Shown here piece by piece: positions 1 to 10,748 of a stretch of DNA of 64,000 nt. The notes beneath the pieces were generated by a model, which was given only the letters and a program-made list of their open reading frames with translations, was not told the origin of the DNA and ran no database searches. The position numbers and the translations under genes were made by a program. Each line of letters begins with the position of its first letter. The first letter of the stretch is position 1. This DNA comes from Pyropia haitanensis (lineage: Eukaryota; Rhodophyta; Bangiophyceae; Bangiales; Bangiaceae), in assembly GCA_008729055.1 (NCBI GenBank), contig SDUX01000136.1, forward strand, positions 1 to 64,000, in the 5' to 3' direction.

Positions 1-14
1 GCGACTGCGGTGGC

Positions 15-628
15 GCTGACAAGTGCGGGGCGGGTGGGGCTGCCGTTGGGGTGCTTGGTTGGCGTTGAAGATGGCGGGGTGGAGGTTTGGAGGTCGTGGT
101 GGTAGGGTGGTGGCTTGCGTGGTTGGTTTTTGGCGGGCGGTGGTGGTTTTGGGTTGTGGGGCGGCGTGGTGGTGGCGGCGACGTGGTGGTGGCGACGGAC
201 GTGGCGGGCATATTGGGACGGTTCCCCGTCGCGTCATGGTGGTGGGGGTTGGGGTACGGGGGGGGCACGCCGACACGCCGCCGCCTCTGCCGCCACCGCC
301 GGCAGCTGACTCAGCCATCGCTTCTCCCGCAGCCGGCGCTTGTGCTATTGCTTCTGTTTGGTTGCTGTTTTTTTTTTTTTTTTGCTGTGGTTTTTCTTTT
401 TTCGTGGTGGGCGCGAGGGGTGTGGCGAACTGAGGGGGGGGGAGAGGGGCGGCGGTGGAGGGCGAGGGGAGAGGGGGCTGAGGGGAGGGGCGCAGTGGTG
501 GCGGTGGCGACGGCGGCGGCGACGACCAGGGCGGCGGTGTCGGCGGCGGCGGCGTTGGCGGCGGCGGCGGCACGGCCGGCGGCGATGGCGGCAGCGGCTC
601 AGGCGGAGGCGATTGCGGCGGCGGCGCC
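15..628 (+). repeat. Diverged terminal monomer of the 720-bp family, unit 1
   Basis: Starts with the same GCTGACAAGTGCGGGGCGGG as each array monomer and follows the same outline: G-rich stretch, CCCCGTCGCGT box, CCGCCACCGCC, a T-rich run, a GAGGG-rich stretch, then a (GGC)n field. It diverges strongly in between. It is the last, degenerate member of the preceding unit's array. The T run at 368-383 is uninterrupted here, unlike in the other copies. Open frames here encode only Gly/Val/Trp-rich or Ala-rich low complexity. Confidence 0.8.
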
Positions 629-1047
629 AATGGCCGTCGCTTTCCACCCGCGCTACCATTGTGGCAGCGCCGTCTGCCGCTTCCGCCGCCCTCTACCGCC
701 ACTGCGCCGCCGGTCTCGGGGGGCTGACACCGCCGCCGCGCACCACGGTCTTCCCCGGACGCCACGGTGGCCGGCGGCCGCCGCCGCCGCGGCCAGCCGC
801 CTTCCCGGGCGCTGGTTGGGGCGGCCGGGCGCAGCTGCCGCGCGCTGCCGCCCCCCCACCGGACGCCGCCGCCGCGCACTGCGGCCCCCCCCATGGACAC
901 CGCCGCGGCCGGCTGCCGTCGGCGCCGCGGTCAGCCTCCGCCCCTGACGCTGGCTGCAGCCAACGCAGACAACGAAGGGTGGTGGAGGCGAGGGGGATGA
1001 ACGGCAAGACGGCTGAAGCGACCAGCTACCCAGGTGGCACACGCAGA
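629..1047. other. GC-rich single-copy flank left of the foldback element, unit 1
   Basis: GCC- and CGG-rich, non-tandem sequence between the (GGC)n end of the diverged monomer and the left tip of the foldback element. No gene can be supported: frames on both strands are open, but the peptides are Pro/Ala/Arg-rich. It ends in a normal-complexity stretch (about 960-1047). Confidence 0.6.
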
Positions 1048-2963
1048 GGTACTTGAGAATAAAAATGCGAACAGCGATTTTCAACAGAGAACAACACATA
1101 CACCTCCGACATTACTCAGATCTCGAGGCAATCACGTCAATCAAAAGCACCATACGCTTGATGTGATAGGCTGTCACGCGATCTCAGCCGTCCACATTCA
1201 GGAGTGCATCCCGAAGTCATCATTGCTGGATAGACGAGAACAATACTTGACTCGGCAAGTAACCTGGTCATCGATTCGCAACTGCTGGGACGCACGCGCC
1301 TAAAGCGCCGGCGTCCGACGCCCCCCTTTCCACCCAGCCCTGTCGCGCCGGTCTCTCCAGTTCCCGGCCACCCAGCAGGCCGGGTGGATACACAGGCCGT
1401 TGTTTTTACTCTATTCAGTTTGAGTGCGGGTCTGTAGACGTCTGCCGGAGCAGAGCCCCCAACGTGAGCATTATGAGTCTACGTTTTTCAGCAAACGCTC
1501 ACGGAAAATGTACCTGGTGGCTATGGTGGCGTACAATTGTAAAAAAACCACACGGGAGTCCACACATGGGGACTGACTGACTTCCGATGGGGTGCTAGGC
1601 GCTGCGGCGCAGCTGGACACGCCCAGAGCGCCGGTGGGAGTGACAAAAGCTGTGAAGAGAACTTGCTGCACTATACAGATCTGACAGGTGTACCTTTGCA
1701 TGAGAGCACTGTGGGGCGTTGGACGGTCTGTCGAGGCTACCGGTCCAGAGTGCACACTTCGGGGGCTCGTATGACCCGCTTGCCATTGTTTGCAACACTT
1801 TGTGAGCACATGCACGTGCTCATCGCCATCGTCTTGGTATTTTGAGAACACTTGGAAAAAAGTTCGCTTGACTTGCTGATATGCGTTATAGCGGCGTGTG
1901 ACGCAGTGCACTAAGAGGTGGTGCATCGGGCGCAATCCCCGCGTGCAGTACGAGTCAACGACCACTCTACGGACTCTTCTGAAGCGAGCTGGATCGACTA
2001 AACCGACGACGCTGAGCACGCGTATATGCTGTAAAAGTGTCCCAAACAATGGGACGTGGGTCCTACAGGCCCCCAACGAGGCCAGTCTGCGTAGGTAGTC
2101 TCGACAGACCGTCGAACGCTCCAGAGGCTCTCATGCACTAAAAACTACACTCTTCAAGTCCCAATTGTGCAGCAGACCTGCTCCACTGCTCGTTGACTCT
2201 CACCGGCACATCCAGCTGCGCGACAGTGTCCAACACCCCTCCCTCTGCAGGATTCAACAACGTCCGGACTCAAGGGGGTCGTCCACCACTTATAGCAATT
2301 GGATGCCACCAGGTGTTATGATAGCCATGCCCCAAATGTCCGTGCAACAAAAGACGATCGTGACACTCATGATGGACGGGCGACGCCTTCGAACGCTATC
2401 CGTAAACGTACCCGACGGTTGTTGGAGCGTCGACCATTGTAGACCACAAAACGCCTCAGCAGACACTGTTTCGCCGTCACCAGCGCCCCCGACTGGCAGA
2501 ACCGACGGTGATGGTGAGTGCATTGTGTCCGTCCGTGCGGTCGTTGGGGGCTCTGCTCCGGCAGACGTCTACAGACCCGCACTCAAAACTGAATAGAGTA
2601 AAAAAACAACGGCCTGTGTATCCACCCGGCCTGCTGGGTGGCCGGGAACTGGAGAGACCGGCGCGACAGGGCTGGGTGGAAAGGGGGCGTCGGACGCCGG
2701 CGCTTAGCCGCGTGCGTCCCAGCAGTGCGAATCGCTGACCAGGTTACTTGCCGAGTCAAGTATTGTACTCGTCAATCCAGCACGGCGTGCACTCCCAGGA
2801 TGGTCGGCTCAGATCGTGAGAAAGCCTATCACGTGAGGAAGAGATATCAAACACGTGGCACATGTGACTTACGAGATGTGCCACAAGTTGTTAGTCAAGT
2901 ACGATGTGTATAGATTTCTATGAATTCAGTTTCGTGCAATGTCTGTATTTCCTATCAAGTACC
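1048..2963. mobile_element. Foldback (long inverted repeat) element, unit 1, core inverted
   Basis: The ends are GGTACTTGA (1048-1056) and TCAAGTACC (2955-2963), exact reverse complements. The whole 1,916 bp reads as two diverged halves facing each other. The outer ~170 bp of each arm is diverged. The arms at 1224-1464 and 2542-2782 are nearly identical reverse complements. The inner halves are recognisable but diverged: the box around 1720-1740 (GACGGTCTGTCGAGGCTAC) recurs inverted near 2097-2116. GC content is clearly lower than the surroundings. The structure matches foldback-type DNA transposons or a MITE-like derivative. I see no convincing target-site duplication and no transposase domain. 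The core 1465-2541 is inverted relative to units 2-4. An AATAAA lies at 1058-1063. Confidence 0.75.
1471..2076 (-). CDS. Unassigned 201-codon ORF in the foldback core (unit 1)
   Basis: I do not recognise this protein. It lies on the minus strand only because the core is inverted in this unit; in element orientation it corresponds to the ORFs at 23234-23779 and 42900-43445. The translation has ordinary composition, unlike the Gly/Ala/Arg peptides elsewhere. It includes His/Cys-rich patches (MHHLLVHC, HVHVLTKCC) vaguely like zinc-knuckle tails of retroelement proteins, but without the complete Cys/His spacing. It reads across the centre of the palindrome into the other half. One A fewer at the CATGCAAAGG site shifts the frame relative to the other copies, so the C-terminal parts differ. 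Coding status is doubtful. Confidence 0.15.
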   Translation of the reverse strand: MGACRTHVPLFGTLLQHIRVLSVVGLVDPARFRRVRRVVVDSYCTRGLRPMHHLLVHCVTRRYNAYQQVKRTFFQVFSKYQDDGDEHVHVLTKCCKQWQAGHTSPRSVHSGPVASTDRPTPHSALMQRYTCQICIVQQVLFTAFVTPTGALGVSSCAAAPSTPSEVSQSPCVDSRVVFLQLYATIATRYIFRERLLKNVDS

Positions 2964-3407
2964 CCCTGTGAGTAGACTTTTGGTTCCAAGTAGTATTGCC
3001 GGTTGTTCTCCTTTCGCCTTGCAGTCGTCTTCTGGCTGTGTCCTGCGACTTGTCGTCACCGGGTGGCTGACAAGATAGCAGCTCGCGGCGCGGCGCTGAC
3101 AGCCTGCCGCAACTCGGAGCGAAGAAGAGGAGCGGCAGCCCGCGGTAGCGGGCGGGGATGGCTGCCGTGCGCCCGCGGTGGCCAGTCGCCCCGACCGGGG
3201 GCGGCGGCGGCAGCGAGGGAGCGGCGACGTGCGTCGGCGGTAGCTTGCCGCGGTGGAAGCAGAAGGGGGGAGGGCGGCAGCCCGCGGCTGCGGCGAGGGC
3301 GCGGGCGGGGCGGCAGCCGGCGGGCGGCCTGCCCCGCCGCCGGCCCGCGGCGGCAGCCCGCTAGCGGCGGCAGCCCTTGGGCGGCTGTCGGCCGCGGTGG
3401 CGGCGGC

Positions 3408-3438
<31 letters not shown>

Positions 3439-5290
3439 GCCGCGGTGGGGGCGGCGGAGGCTGGGGTGGCAGCTGACCGGCCGCCAGCCGGGTAGCCAGC
3501 AGGCGACGGCTTCCTGCGAGCGGCGGTGGGCCGCAGCGGCGACTCTGGTTGGCGGCCGGATTGGCGACCGACCGGCGGCGGCGGCAGCCTCCGGCTAGGG
3601 CGGCGGGCAGCCGCGGCGTCGGCAACGGCAGCCGGCCGATGGAGGCGGCGGCGACGGTTGTGGTGACCAGGGCGGCAGCCGGCTGGCGTGGGTGGCGGCG
3701 GGCCGACGCCGCGGCGGCGGGGGCGGCAGAGGCGGCGCGCGACGGGGGGGGGGGGGGCAGCACGCGGCGGAGGCGGGGGCGGTGCGCATCTCTGGCGGGC
3801 GGACGCAATGGGGGAGCCCGTGCGGGTAGGTGGTGCGCGTGGGACTGGCGGGATCGGGGCGCCGCGCTGTACATAGCAATGGCGGGAGGGTGGCGGCGCC
3901 ACCGTCTTGTGGGGGGGGGTAATGCAGGACGTACTAATTGGGATGTAAGTAGAACAATGTAGCCGCAGTGGCGCACTCGGGGACGGCGTGGCAGGAGCGT
4001 CTTTCAGGGGGGGTGCCACGTTGTGGTTCGTACAGGATTGAAATCCGGCCTTCCCATTGGCTGATACGCCTTCCTACGTGCTCCGAGCCTTTGATGTGCG
4101 GTTGGCGCATATCCAAGGCTGTGCTTTTCTTGGCTGGTGGCGTGCGCCTCTCGGCGGGGGGTGTCGACGGCGGAGTTCCGGGCGGCGGTCGCGACGCTCG
4201 TAGAGGAGGAGCGGGTGGTGGTGGTGGGGGGGCAGCGCGCTGCGGTGGATCGTGACGGACGCGTGCGTGGGGGGAGTGCGGGGGTGCCAGTAGTGGGAGC
4301 AGTGGTGGGGGGTATTGAGGTGCTTTTCTTGTTTCACTGTTCCTGCTTGTTTCTCAGTCACGCGGCCGCACACGCTCCAGTGGCGACGAGTGGGGCGGGT
4401 GCCCACTGCCGAGGCTACCCCCTTCCCCCCGCGTCAGCGGGTTGGCCCCGTCGCTCCGCTGCGACCGCGGCGGCGGCGGCGGCGGCCGCGCCGCATCCCA
4501 CCGCACCGCCGCGGATAGTGCGGCGAGCGCGGCCGCCGCGGCGGCCGCCACCGTCCCGCCCCTCCCACAGGAACGGCGGCCGCCGCTGGGTCCGCGGCGG
4601 CGGCGTCCCGCCGCGGCCGGCTGACGCGGTCACGGCCGCTGCTGGGGCGGCGGCGGCGTCGTTCCGCCGCGGCCGGCTGACGCGGCCGCGACCGCCGCAA
4701 CGGTCACGGCGGTGGCCACGCCGCGAGGGAGACCCGCGTCGGCCGCCGCCGCCGCCGTCGTGTCCGTGACGGCGGGACGGGGTCGCCCGGCCGGCCGGCG
4801 GCGCCCGCCACGGCGGCGTCGTGCCCCGCGGGTGGTCGCAGCCGGTCGCACACGGGCGCGGCGGCGGTGGACTCCCCCCCCGCAGACTCCCCCCAGCGAC
4901 GCTCCGCCCGCAGCGTTGTCGCGGTCGCCGCACGTGGATTGCCCCACCGCCGCTCAAGGATGAGCGCTGTGAACGGGGAAAGGGGGGGGAAATGTGTCCA
5001 ACAAACAAGCAAGCGGCAGCCGTCATAGATTACGACGCTCGCCTCAATGTCAATGCGGACTGCCAATTGGTACATGTTTGATTGGTTCCAGGCCCGCCGG
5101 CTACGTCTCCCCCGTGGGAAGTTCACCGGCGGGCCTGCTGCCGGGAAAGACGCCCGGCAGCTCGTCCGCACCAAGGGAAAACGCAGTCCCTGTGGTGCGA
5201 ACAAGGAAGACAAACGCGCAGGCGTGCCAGAGGCGAGCACGACGCGCAAGTACAAAAAACAAAAAGAGACAGCGTGTGGCCCGGCGGGGA
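2964..5290. other. GC-rich spacer between foldback element and minisatellite 1, unit 1
   Basis: Starts with about 100 bp of ordinary composition, then GC-rich degenerate repeats of GGCGGCAGCC(C/G)G (3130-3700) with a short (GGC)n tract (about 3398-3440) and a G run near 3747. A lower-GC piece at 3900-4140 has TACTAAT (about 3928), GTAAGT and ATTGGC (4056-4061, an inverted CCAAT box). A 58-bp direct repeat ending CGCGGCCGGCTGACGCGG occurs twice (about 4572-4690). The last 300 bp (4970-5290) has mixed composition with another ATTGG near 5083. Frames are open on both strands but low-complexity. No gene can be supported. Confidence 0.6.
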
Positions 5291-8200
5291 GCCGCCGCCC
5301 ACGGCGACAACTTACCACCGTCGGGAGGGGGGCAGCGCCGCCAGCCGGCGGCCGCCGCCCACGGCGACAACTTGCCGCCGTCGGGAAAGGGGCGGTGGTG
5401 CCAGCCAGCGGCCACCGCCCACGGCGACAACTTGCCGCCGTCGGGAGGGGGGCAGCGACGCCAGCCGGCGACCACCGCCAACAGCGAAAAGTTGCCGCCG
5501 TCGGGGGGGTGGCGGTGGTGCCAGCCAGCGGCCACCGCCCACGGCGACAACTTGCCGCCGTCGAGGGGGGGGCAGCGCCGCCAGCCGCGGCGTCCGCCGC
5601 CCACGGCGACAACTTGCCGCCGTCGGGGGGTGGCGGTGGTGCCAGCCGGCGGCCACCGCCAACGGCGACAACTTGCCGCCGTCGGGGGGGTGGCGGTGGT
5701 GCCAGCCGGCGGCCACCGCCAACGGCGACAACTTGCCGCCGTCGGGGAAGGGGCGGTGGTGCCAGCCGGCGGCCACCGCCAACGGCGACAACTTGCCGCC
5801 GTCGGGGAAGGGGCGGTGGTGCCAGCCGGCGGCCACCGCCAACGGCGACAACTTGCCGCCGTCGGGGGGTGGCGGTGGTGCCGGCCGGCGACCACCGCCA
5901 ACGGCAACGACTTGCCGCCGTCGGGGGGCGAGGGGCGCCGCCCGCAAACAGGATGCGCCAAACCAGGAAAAAAAAAAAAAAAACCGCCGACGCCAGCAGC
6001 AGCAACATGCCGCCAACGGCGACAACTTGCCGCCGTCGGGGGGGGGCAGCAACGCCAGCCGGCGACCACCGCCAACGGCGACAACTTGCCGCCGTCGGGG
6101 GAGTGGCGGTGGTGCCGGCCGGCGACCACCGCCCACGGCGACAACTTGCCGCCGTCGGGGGGGTGGCGGTGGTACCGGCCGGCGGCCACCGCCAACGGCG
6201 ACAATTTGCCGCCGTCGGGAGGGGGGCAGCGACGCCAGCCGGCGACCACCGCCAACAGCGAAAAGTTGCCGCCGTCGGGGGGTGGCGGTGGTGCCAGCCA
6301 GCGGCCACCGCCCACGGCGACAACTTGCCGCCGTCGAGGGGGGGCAGCGCCGCCAGCCGCGGCGTCCGCCGCCCACAGCGACAACTTGCCGCCGTCGGGG
6401 GGTGGCGGTGGTGCCGGCCGGCGGCCACCGCCAACGGCGACAATTTGCCGCCGTCGGGGGGTGGCGGTGGTGCCAGCCGGCGGCCACCGCCAACGGCGAC
6501 AACTTGCCGCCGTCGGGGGGGTGGCGGTGGTGCCAGCCGGCGGCCACCGCCAACGGCGACAACTTGCCGCCGTCGGGGGGTGGCGGTGGTGCCAGCCGGC
6601 GACCACCGCCAACGGCACGACTTGCCGCCGTCGGGGGGCGGGGGCGCCGCCCGCAAACGGATGCGCCACCGGAAAAAAAAACCGCCGCGCGGCCACGCCG
6701 CCACGGCGACAACTTGCCGCCGTCGGGGGGGGGCAGCGACGCCAGCCGGCGACCACCGCCAACGGCGACAACTTGCCGCCGTCGGGGGGTGGCGGTGGTG
6801 CCAGCCGGCGACCACCGCCAACGGCAACGACTTGCCGCCGTCGGGGGGCGAGGGGCGCCGCCCGCAAACAGGATGCGCCAAACCAGGAAAAAAAAAAAAA
6901 AAACCGCCGACGCCAGCAGCAGCAACATGCCGACAACGGCGACAACTTGCCGCCGTCGGGGGGGGGGCAGCGACGCCAGCCGGCGACCACCGCCAACGGC
7001 GACAACTTGCCGCCGTCGGGGGGGTGGCGGTGGTGCCGGCCGGCGACCACCGCCCACGGCGACAATTTGCCGCCGTCGGGGGGGTGGCGGTGGTGCCAGC
7101 CGGCGACCACCGCCAACGGCGACAACTTGCCGCCGTCGGGGGGGTGGCGGTGGTGCCAGCCGGCGCCACCGCCCACGGCGACAACTTGCCGCCGTCGGGG
7201 GGTGGCGGTGGTGCCAGCCGGCGGCCACCGCCAACGGCGACAACTTGCCGCCGTCGGGGGGGTGGCGGTGGTGCCAGCCGGCGGCCACCGCCAACGGCGA
7301 CAACTTGCCGCCGTCGGGGGGGGCGGTGGTGCCGCCGGCGGCCACCGCCAACGGCGACAACTTGCCGCCGTCGGGGGGGGCGGTGGTGCCAGCCGGCGAC
7401 CACCGCCAACGGCGACAACTTGCCGCCGTCGGGGGGGTGGCGGTGGTGCCAGCCGGCGACCACCGCCAACGGCAACGACTTGCCGCCGTCGGGGGGCGAG
7501 GGGCGCCGCCCGCAAACAGGATGCGCCAAACCAGGAAAAAAAAAAAAAAAACCGCCGACGCCAGCAGCAGCAACATGCCGACAACGGCGACAACTTGCCG
7601 CCGTCGGGGGGGGGCAGCGACGCCAGCCGGCGACCACCGCCAACGGCGACAACTTGCCGCCGTCGGGGGGGTGGCGGTGGTGCCGGCCGGCGACCACCGC
7701 CCACGGCGACAATTTGCCGCCGTCGGGGGGGTGGCGGTGGTGCCAGCCGGCGACCACCGCCAACGGCGACAACTTGCCGCCGTCGGGGGGGTGGCGGTGG
7801 TGCCAGCCGGCGGCCACCGCCCACGGCGACAACTTGCCGCCGTCGGGGGGTGGCGGTGGTGCCGGCCGGCGGCCACCGCCAACGGCGACAACTCGCCGCC
7901 GTCGGGGGGGTGGCGTGGTGCCAGCCGGCGGCCACCGCCAACGGCGACAACTTGCCGTCGTCGGGGGGTGGCGGTGTGCCGGCCGGCGGCCACCGCCAAC
8001 GGCGACAACTTGCCGCCGTCGGGGGGTGGCGGTGGTGCCAGCCGGCGGCCACCGCCAACGGCGACAACTTGCCGCCGTCGGGGGGGTGGCGGTGGTGCCA
8101 GCCGGCGACCACCGCCACGCCGAAAAGTTGCCGCCGTCGGGGGGGTGGCGGTGGTGCCAGCCGGCGACCACCGCCCACGGCGACAACTTGCCGCCGTCGG

Positions 8201-9060
8201 GGGGGTGGCGGTGGTGCCAGCCGGCGACCACCGCCAACGGCGACAACTTGCCGCCGTCGGGGGGTGGCGGTGGTGCCAGCCGGCGACCACCGCCAACGGC
8301 AACGACTTGCCGCCGTCGGGGGGCGAGGGGCGCCGCCCGCAAACAGGATGCGCCAAACCAGGAAAAAAAAAAAAAAAACCGCCGACGCCAGCAGCAGCAA
8401 CATGCCCACAACGTCAGCAGAGGCGGCGCGGACAGCCGGCGACCACCGCCAACGGCGACAACTTGCCGCCGTCGGGGGGGTGGCGGTGGTACCGGCCGGC
8501 GGTCACCGCCCACGGCGACAACAAGCCGCCGTCGGGGGGGTGGCGGTGGTGCCAGCCGGCGACCACCGCCAACGGCAACGACTTGCCGCCGTCGGGGGGC
8601 GAGGGGCGCCGCCCGCAAACAGGATGCGCCAAACCAGGAAAAAAAAAAAAAAAACCGCCGACGCCAGCAGCAGCAACATGCCGCCAACGTCAGCAGAGGC
8701 GGCGCGGACAGCCCGCGACCACCGCCCACGGCGACAACTTGCCGCCGTCGGGGGGGAAGCAGCGCCGCCAGCGAGCGGCAGCCGCCGACGGCGACAATTT
8801 GCCGCCGTCGGGGGGGGGCAGCGACGCCAGCCGGCGACCACCGCCAACGGCGACAACTTGCCGCCGTCGGGGAGGTGGCGGTGGTGCCGGCCGGCGACGA
8901 CCGCCAACGGCGACAACTTGCCGCCGTCGGGGGGGTTGCGGTGGTGCCAGCCGGCGACCACCGCCAACGGCGACAACTTGCCGCCGTCGGGGGGGTGGCG
9001 GTGGTGCCAGCCAGCGACCGCCACCCACGGCGACAACTTGCCGCCGTCGGGGTGGTGCAG
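5291..9060 (+). repeat. Minisatellite 1, about 60-bp monomer (about 62 copies), unit 1
   Basis: Tandem monomers of about 59-61 bp with the invariant core CGGCGACAACTTGCCGCCGT and a variable tail (GGTGGCGGTGGTGCCAGCC, GGGGCAGCGACGCCAGCC, GGGGAAGGGGCGGTGG). Several subtypes are interspersed. Five longer variants carry AAACCAGG followed by exactly 16 A (5968-5983, 6888-6903, 7536-7551, 8363-8378, 8639-8654), and a degraded one lies at 6673-6681. The first two full A16 spacings (about 650 bp between 6888 and 7536) indicate higher-order duplication. All three frames on each strand stay open for kilobases because the monomer lacks stops; I read this as non-coding. Confidence 0.95.
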
Positions 9061-10320
9061 CGACGCCAGTCAGCGGCCGCCGCCGACGGCGACAACATGC
9101 CGCCGTCGGGGGGCGGGGCGCACCGCCGCCAGCCGGCAGCCGCCGCCGTCAACACCAGCAACACGTCGCCGTCGGGGAGGGGGGGGCACCGCCGCCAGCT
9201 GGCAGGCGCCGCCGCCGACAGGGACATATTGGCGCCGTTGGCGGGGGGGGGAGCACGGCCGCCAGCCGGTAGCCGCCGCCGCCAACACCAGCAACACGCC
9301 GCCGTCGGGGGGGGGGTGCACCGCCGCCAGCTGGCAGGCGCCGCCGCCATCAGCGAAAACATGCCGCCGTCGGCGGGGGGGGGAGCACCGCCGCCAGCTG
9401 GCAGGCGCCGCCGCCAACAGGGACATCTTGGCGCCGTCATGGGGTGGGGGGGCGGCGCCGCCAGCCGGCAGGCGCCGCCGCCAATGGCAACATCACGTCG
9501 CCGTCGGTGGGGCAGGGGCGGCGCCGCCAGCTGGCAGGCGCCGCCGCCAACAGCGACATCTTGCCGCCGTCGGCGGGGGGGGGAGCACGGCCGCCAGCCG
9601 GTAGCCGCCGCCGCCAACACCAGCAACACGCCGCCGTCGGGGGGGGGGTGCACCGCCGCCAGCTGGCAGGCGCCGCCGCCATCAGCGAAAACATGCCGCC
9701 GTCGGCGGGGGGGGGAGCACCGCCGCCAGCTGGCAGGCGCCGCCGCCAACAGGGACATCTTGGCGCCGTCATGGGGTGGGGGGGCGGCGCCGCCAGCCGG
9801 CAGGCGCCGCCGCCAATGGCAACATCACGTCGCCGTCGGTGGGGCAGGGGCGGCGCCGCCAGCTGGCAGGCGCCGCCGCCAACAGCGACATCTTGCCGCC
9901 GTCGGCGGGGGGGGGAGCACGGCCGCCAGCCGGTAGCCGCCGCCGCCAACACCAGCAATACGCCGCCGTCGGGGGGGGGGTGCACCGCCGCCAGCTGGCA
10001 GGCGCCGCCGCCATCAGCGACAACATGCCGCCGTCGGCGGGGGGGGGAGCACCGCCGCCAGCTGGCAGGCGCCGCCGCCAACGGCAACATCACGCCGCCG
10101 TCGGTGGGGCAGGGGCGGCGCCGCCAGCTGGCAGGCGCCGCCGCCGACAGCGACATCTTGGCGCCGTCGGCGGGGGGGGGGGGCGCTGCCGCCCGCCGGC
10201 AGCCGCCGCAGCCAACAGCGACAACTTGCCGCCGTCGGCTGGGGGGGGGGGGCGGCGCCGCCAGTTGGCAGGCGCCGCCGCCAACAGCAGCAGCTCGCCG
10301 ATGTCGGGGGGGGGGGCACC
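9061..10320 (+). repeat. Minisatellite 2, 66-bp monomers in a 332-bp higher-order repeat, unit 1
   Basis: Monomers of about 66 bp related to minisatellite 1 (shared GACAACTTGCCGCCGTCGG-type core), with a GCCGCCAGCTGGCAGGCGCC tail. Five distinguishable monomers form a 332-bp higher-order repeat. The landmark CATGGGGTGGGG starts at 9438 and 9770, so there are two copies. Edges are single diverged monomers, and the last one contains AGCAGCAGCTCGCCGATG before 10320. Confidence 0.93.
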
Positions 10321-10688
10321 CGCCCGCGCGGCCGCGATCTCCGACAACGAGGCCGCAGCGACACGCGGCGGCATCCGCCGCAAGAGGCGGCACCAACACC
10401 GCAGCCAGGGACGTGTCGACGACAGGAAAGCTCGAAGAAGGGTGTTTCGAAGTGACAGCGATGAAAACAGAAAACAGTAGCAGACCAATCACAGCCATAG
10501 AAGAAAAGCGGCCAGGACGACAAACACAAAAAAAGTCAGTCGCACGGTCAGGGCTCTAGAGTAGGTCGCTCCACCGCACCTGTACGCGCCAAGATAATGC
10601 ACGACGCGCCCCTCCTCCCTCACCCGGCCGTCAAACTGCGTAATCCCGCCGCCCCCCGCGCATGCGCCAGGAACAGGAAGCAGGCGGC
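10321..10688. other. Lower-GC single-copy stretch after minisatellite 2, unit 1
   Basis: Mixed-composition sequence with A-rich pieces (GAAAACAGAAAACAG, CACAAAAAAAG) and ACCAATCAC near 10484 (a CCAAT box on this strand). Frames through it encode Arg/Ser-rich tails continuous with the minisatellite frames. No independent gene seen. Confidence 0.5.
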
Positions 10689-10748
10689 ACGCGCGCGGCG
10701 CCGTCGGCGTCCGCCGACCACTGGCCACCCCAAACCCCCCTCCCCATG

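Noticed and set aside
1058..1063. AATAAA as polyadenylation signal of an upstream gene
   Set aside because: It lies inside the foldback tip, its mirror in the other arm is not AATAAA, and no upstream gene is supported.
1041..2972. Target-site duplication around the foldback element
   Set aside because: Flanks CACACGCAGA and CCCTGTGAGT show no convincing direct repeat.
5047..5230. Peptide with GKFTGGPAAGKDARQL and TKGKRSP, resembling the histone H3 N-terminal tail
   Set aside because: Only about nine residues agree with the KSTGGKAPRKQL region, gaps are needed, the sequence is basic and low in complexity, no histone-fold domain follows, and the frame runs straight into the minisatellite. Chance similarity is likelier than an H3 pseudogene.
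4704..9758. Open frames of 1,000-1,700 codons on both strands over the minisatellites
   Set aside because: All six frames are open because the monomers contain no stop codons. Translations are repeats of Gly/Pro/Arg/Ala with no domain, and the frames shift between units with array length.
5291..10320. CRISPR array
   Set aside because: Repeats are contiguous 60-66 bp monomers without unique spacers, and no cas-like genes exist nearby.
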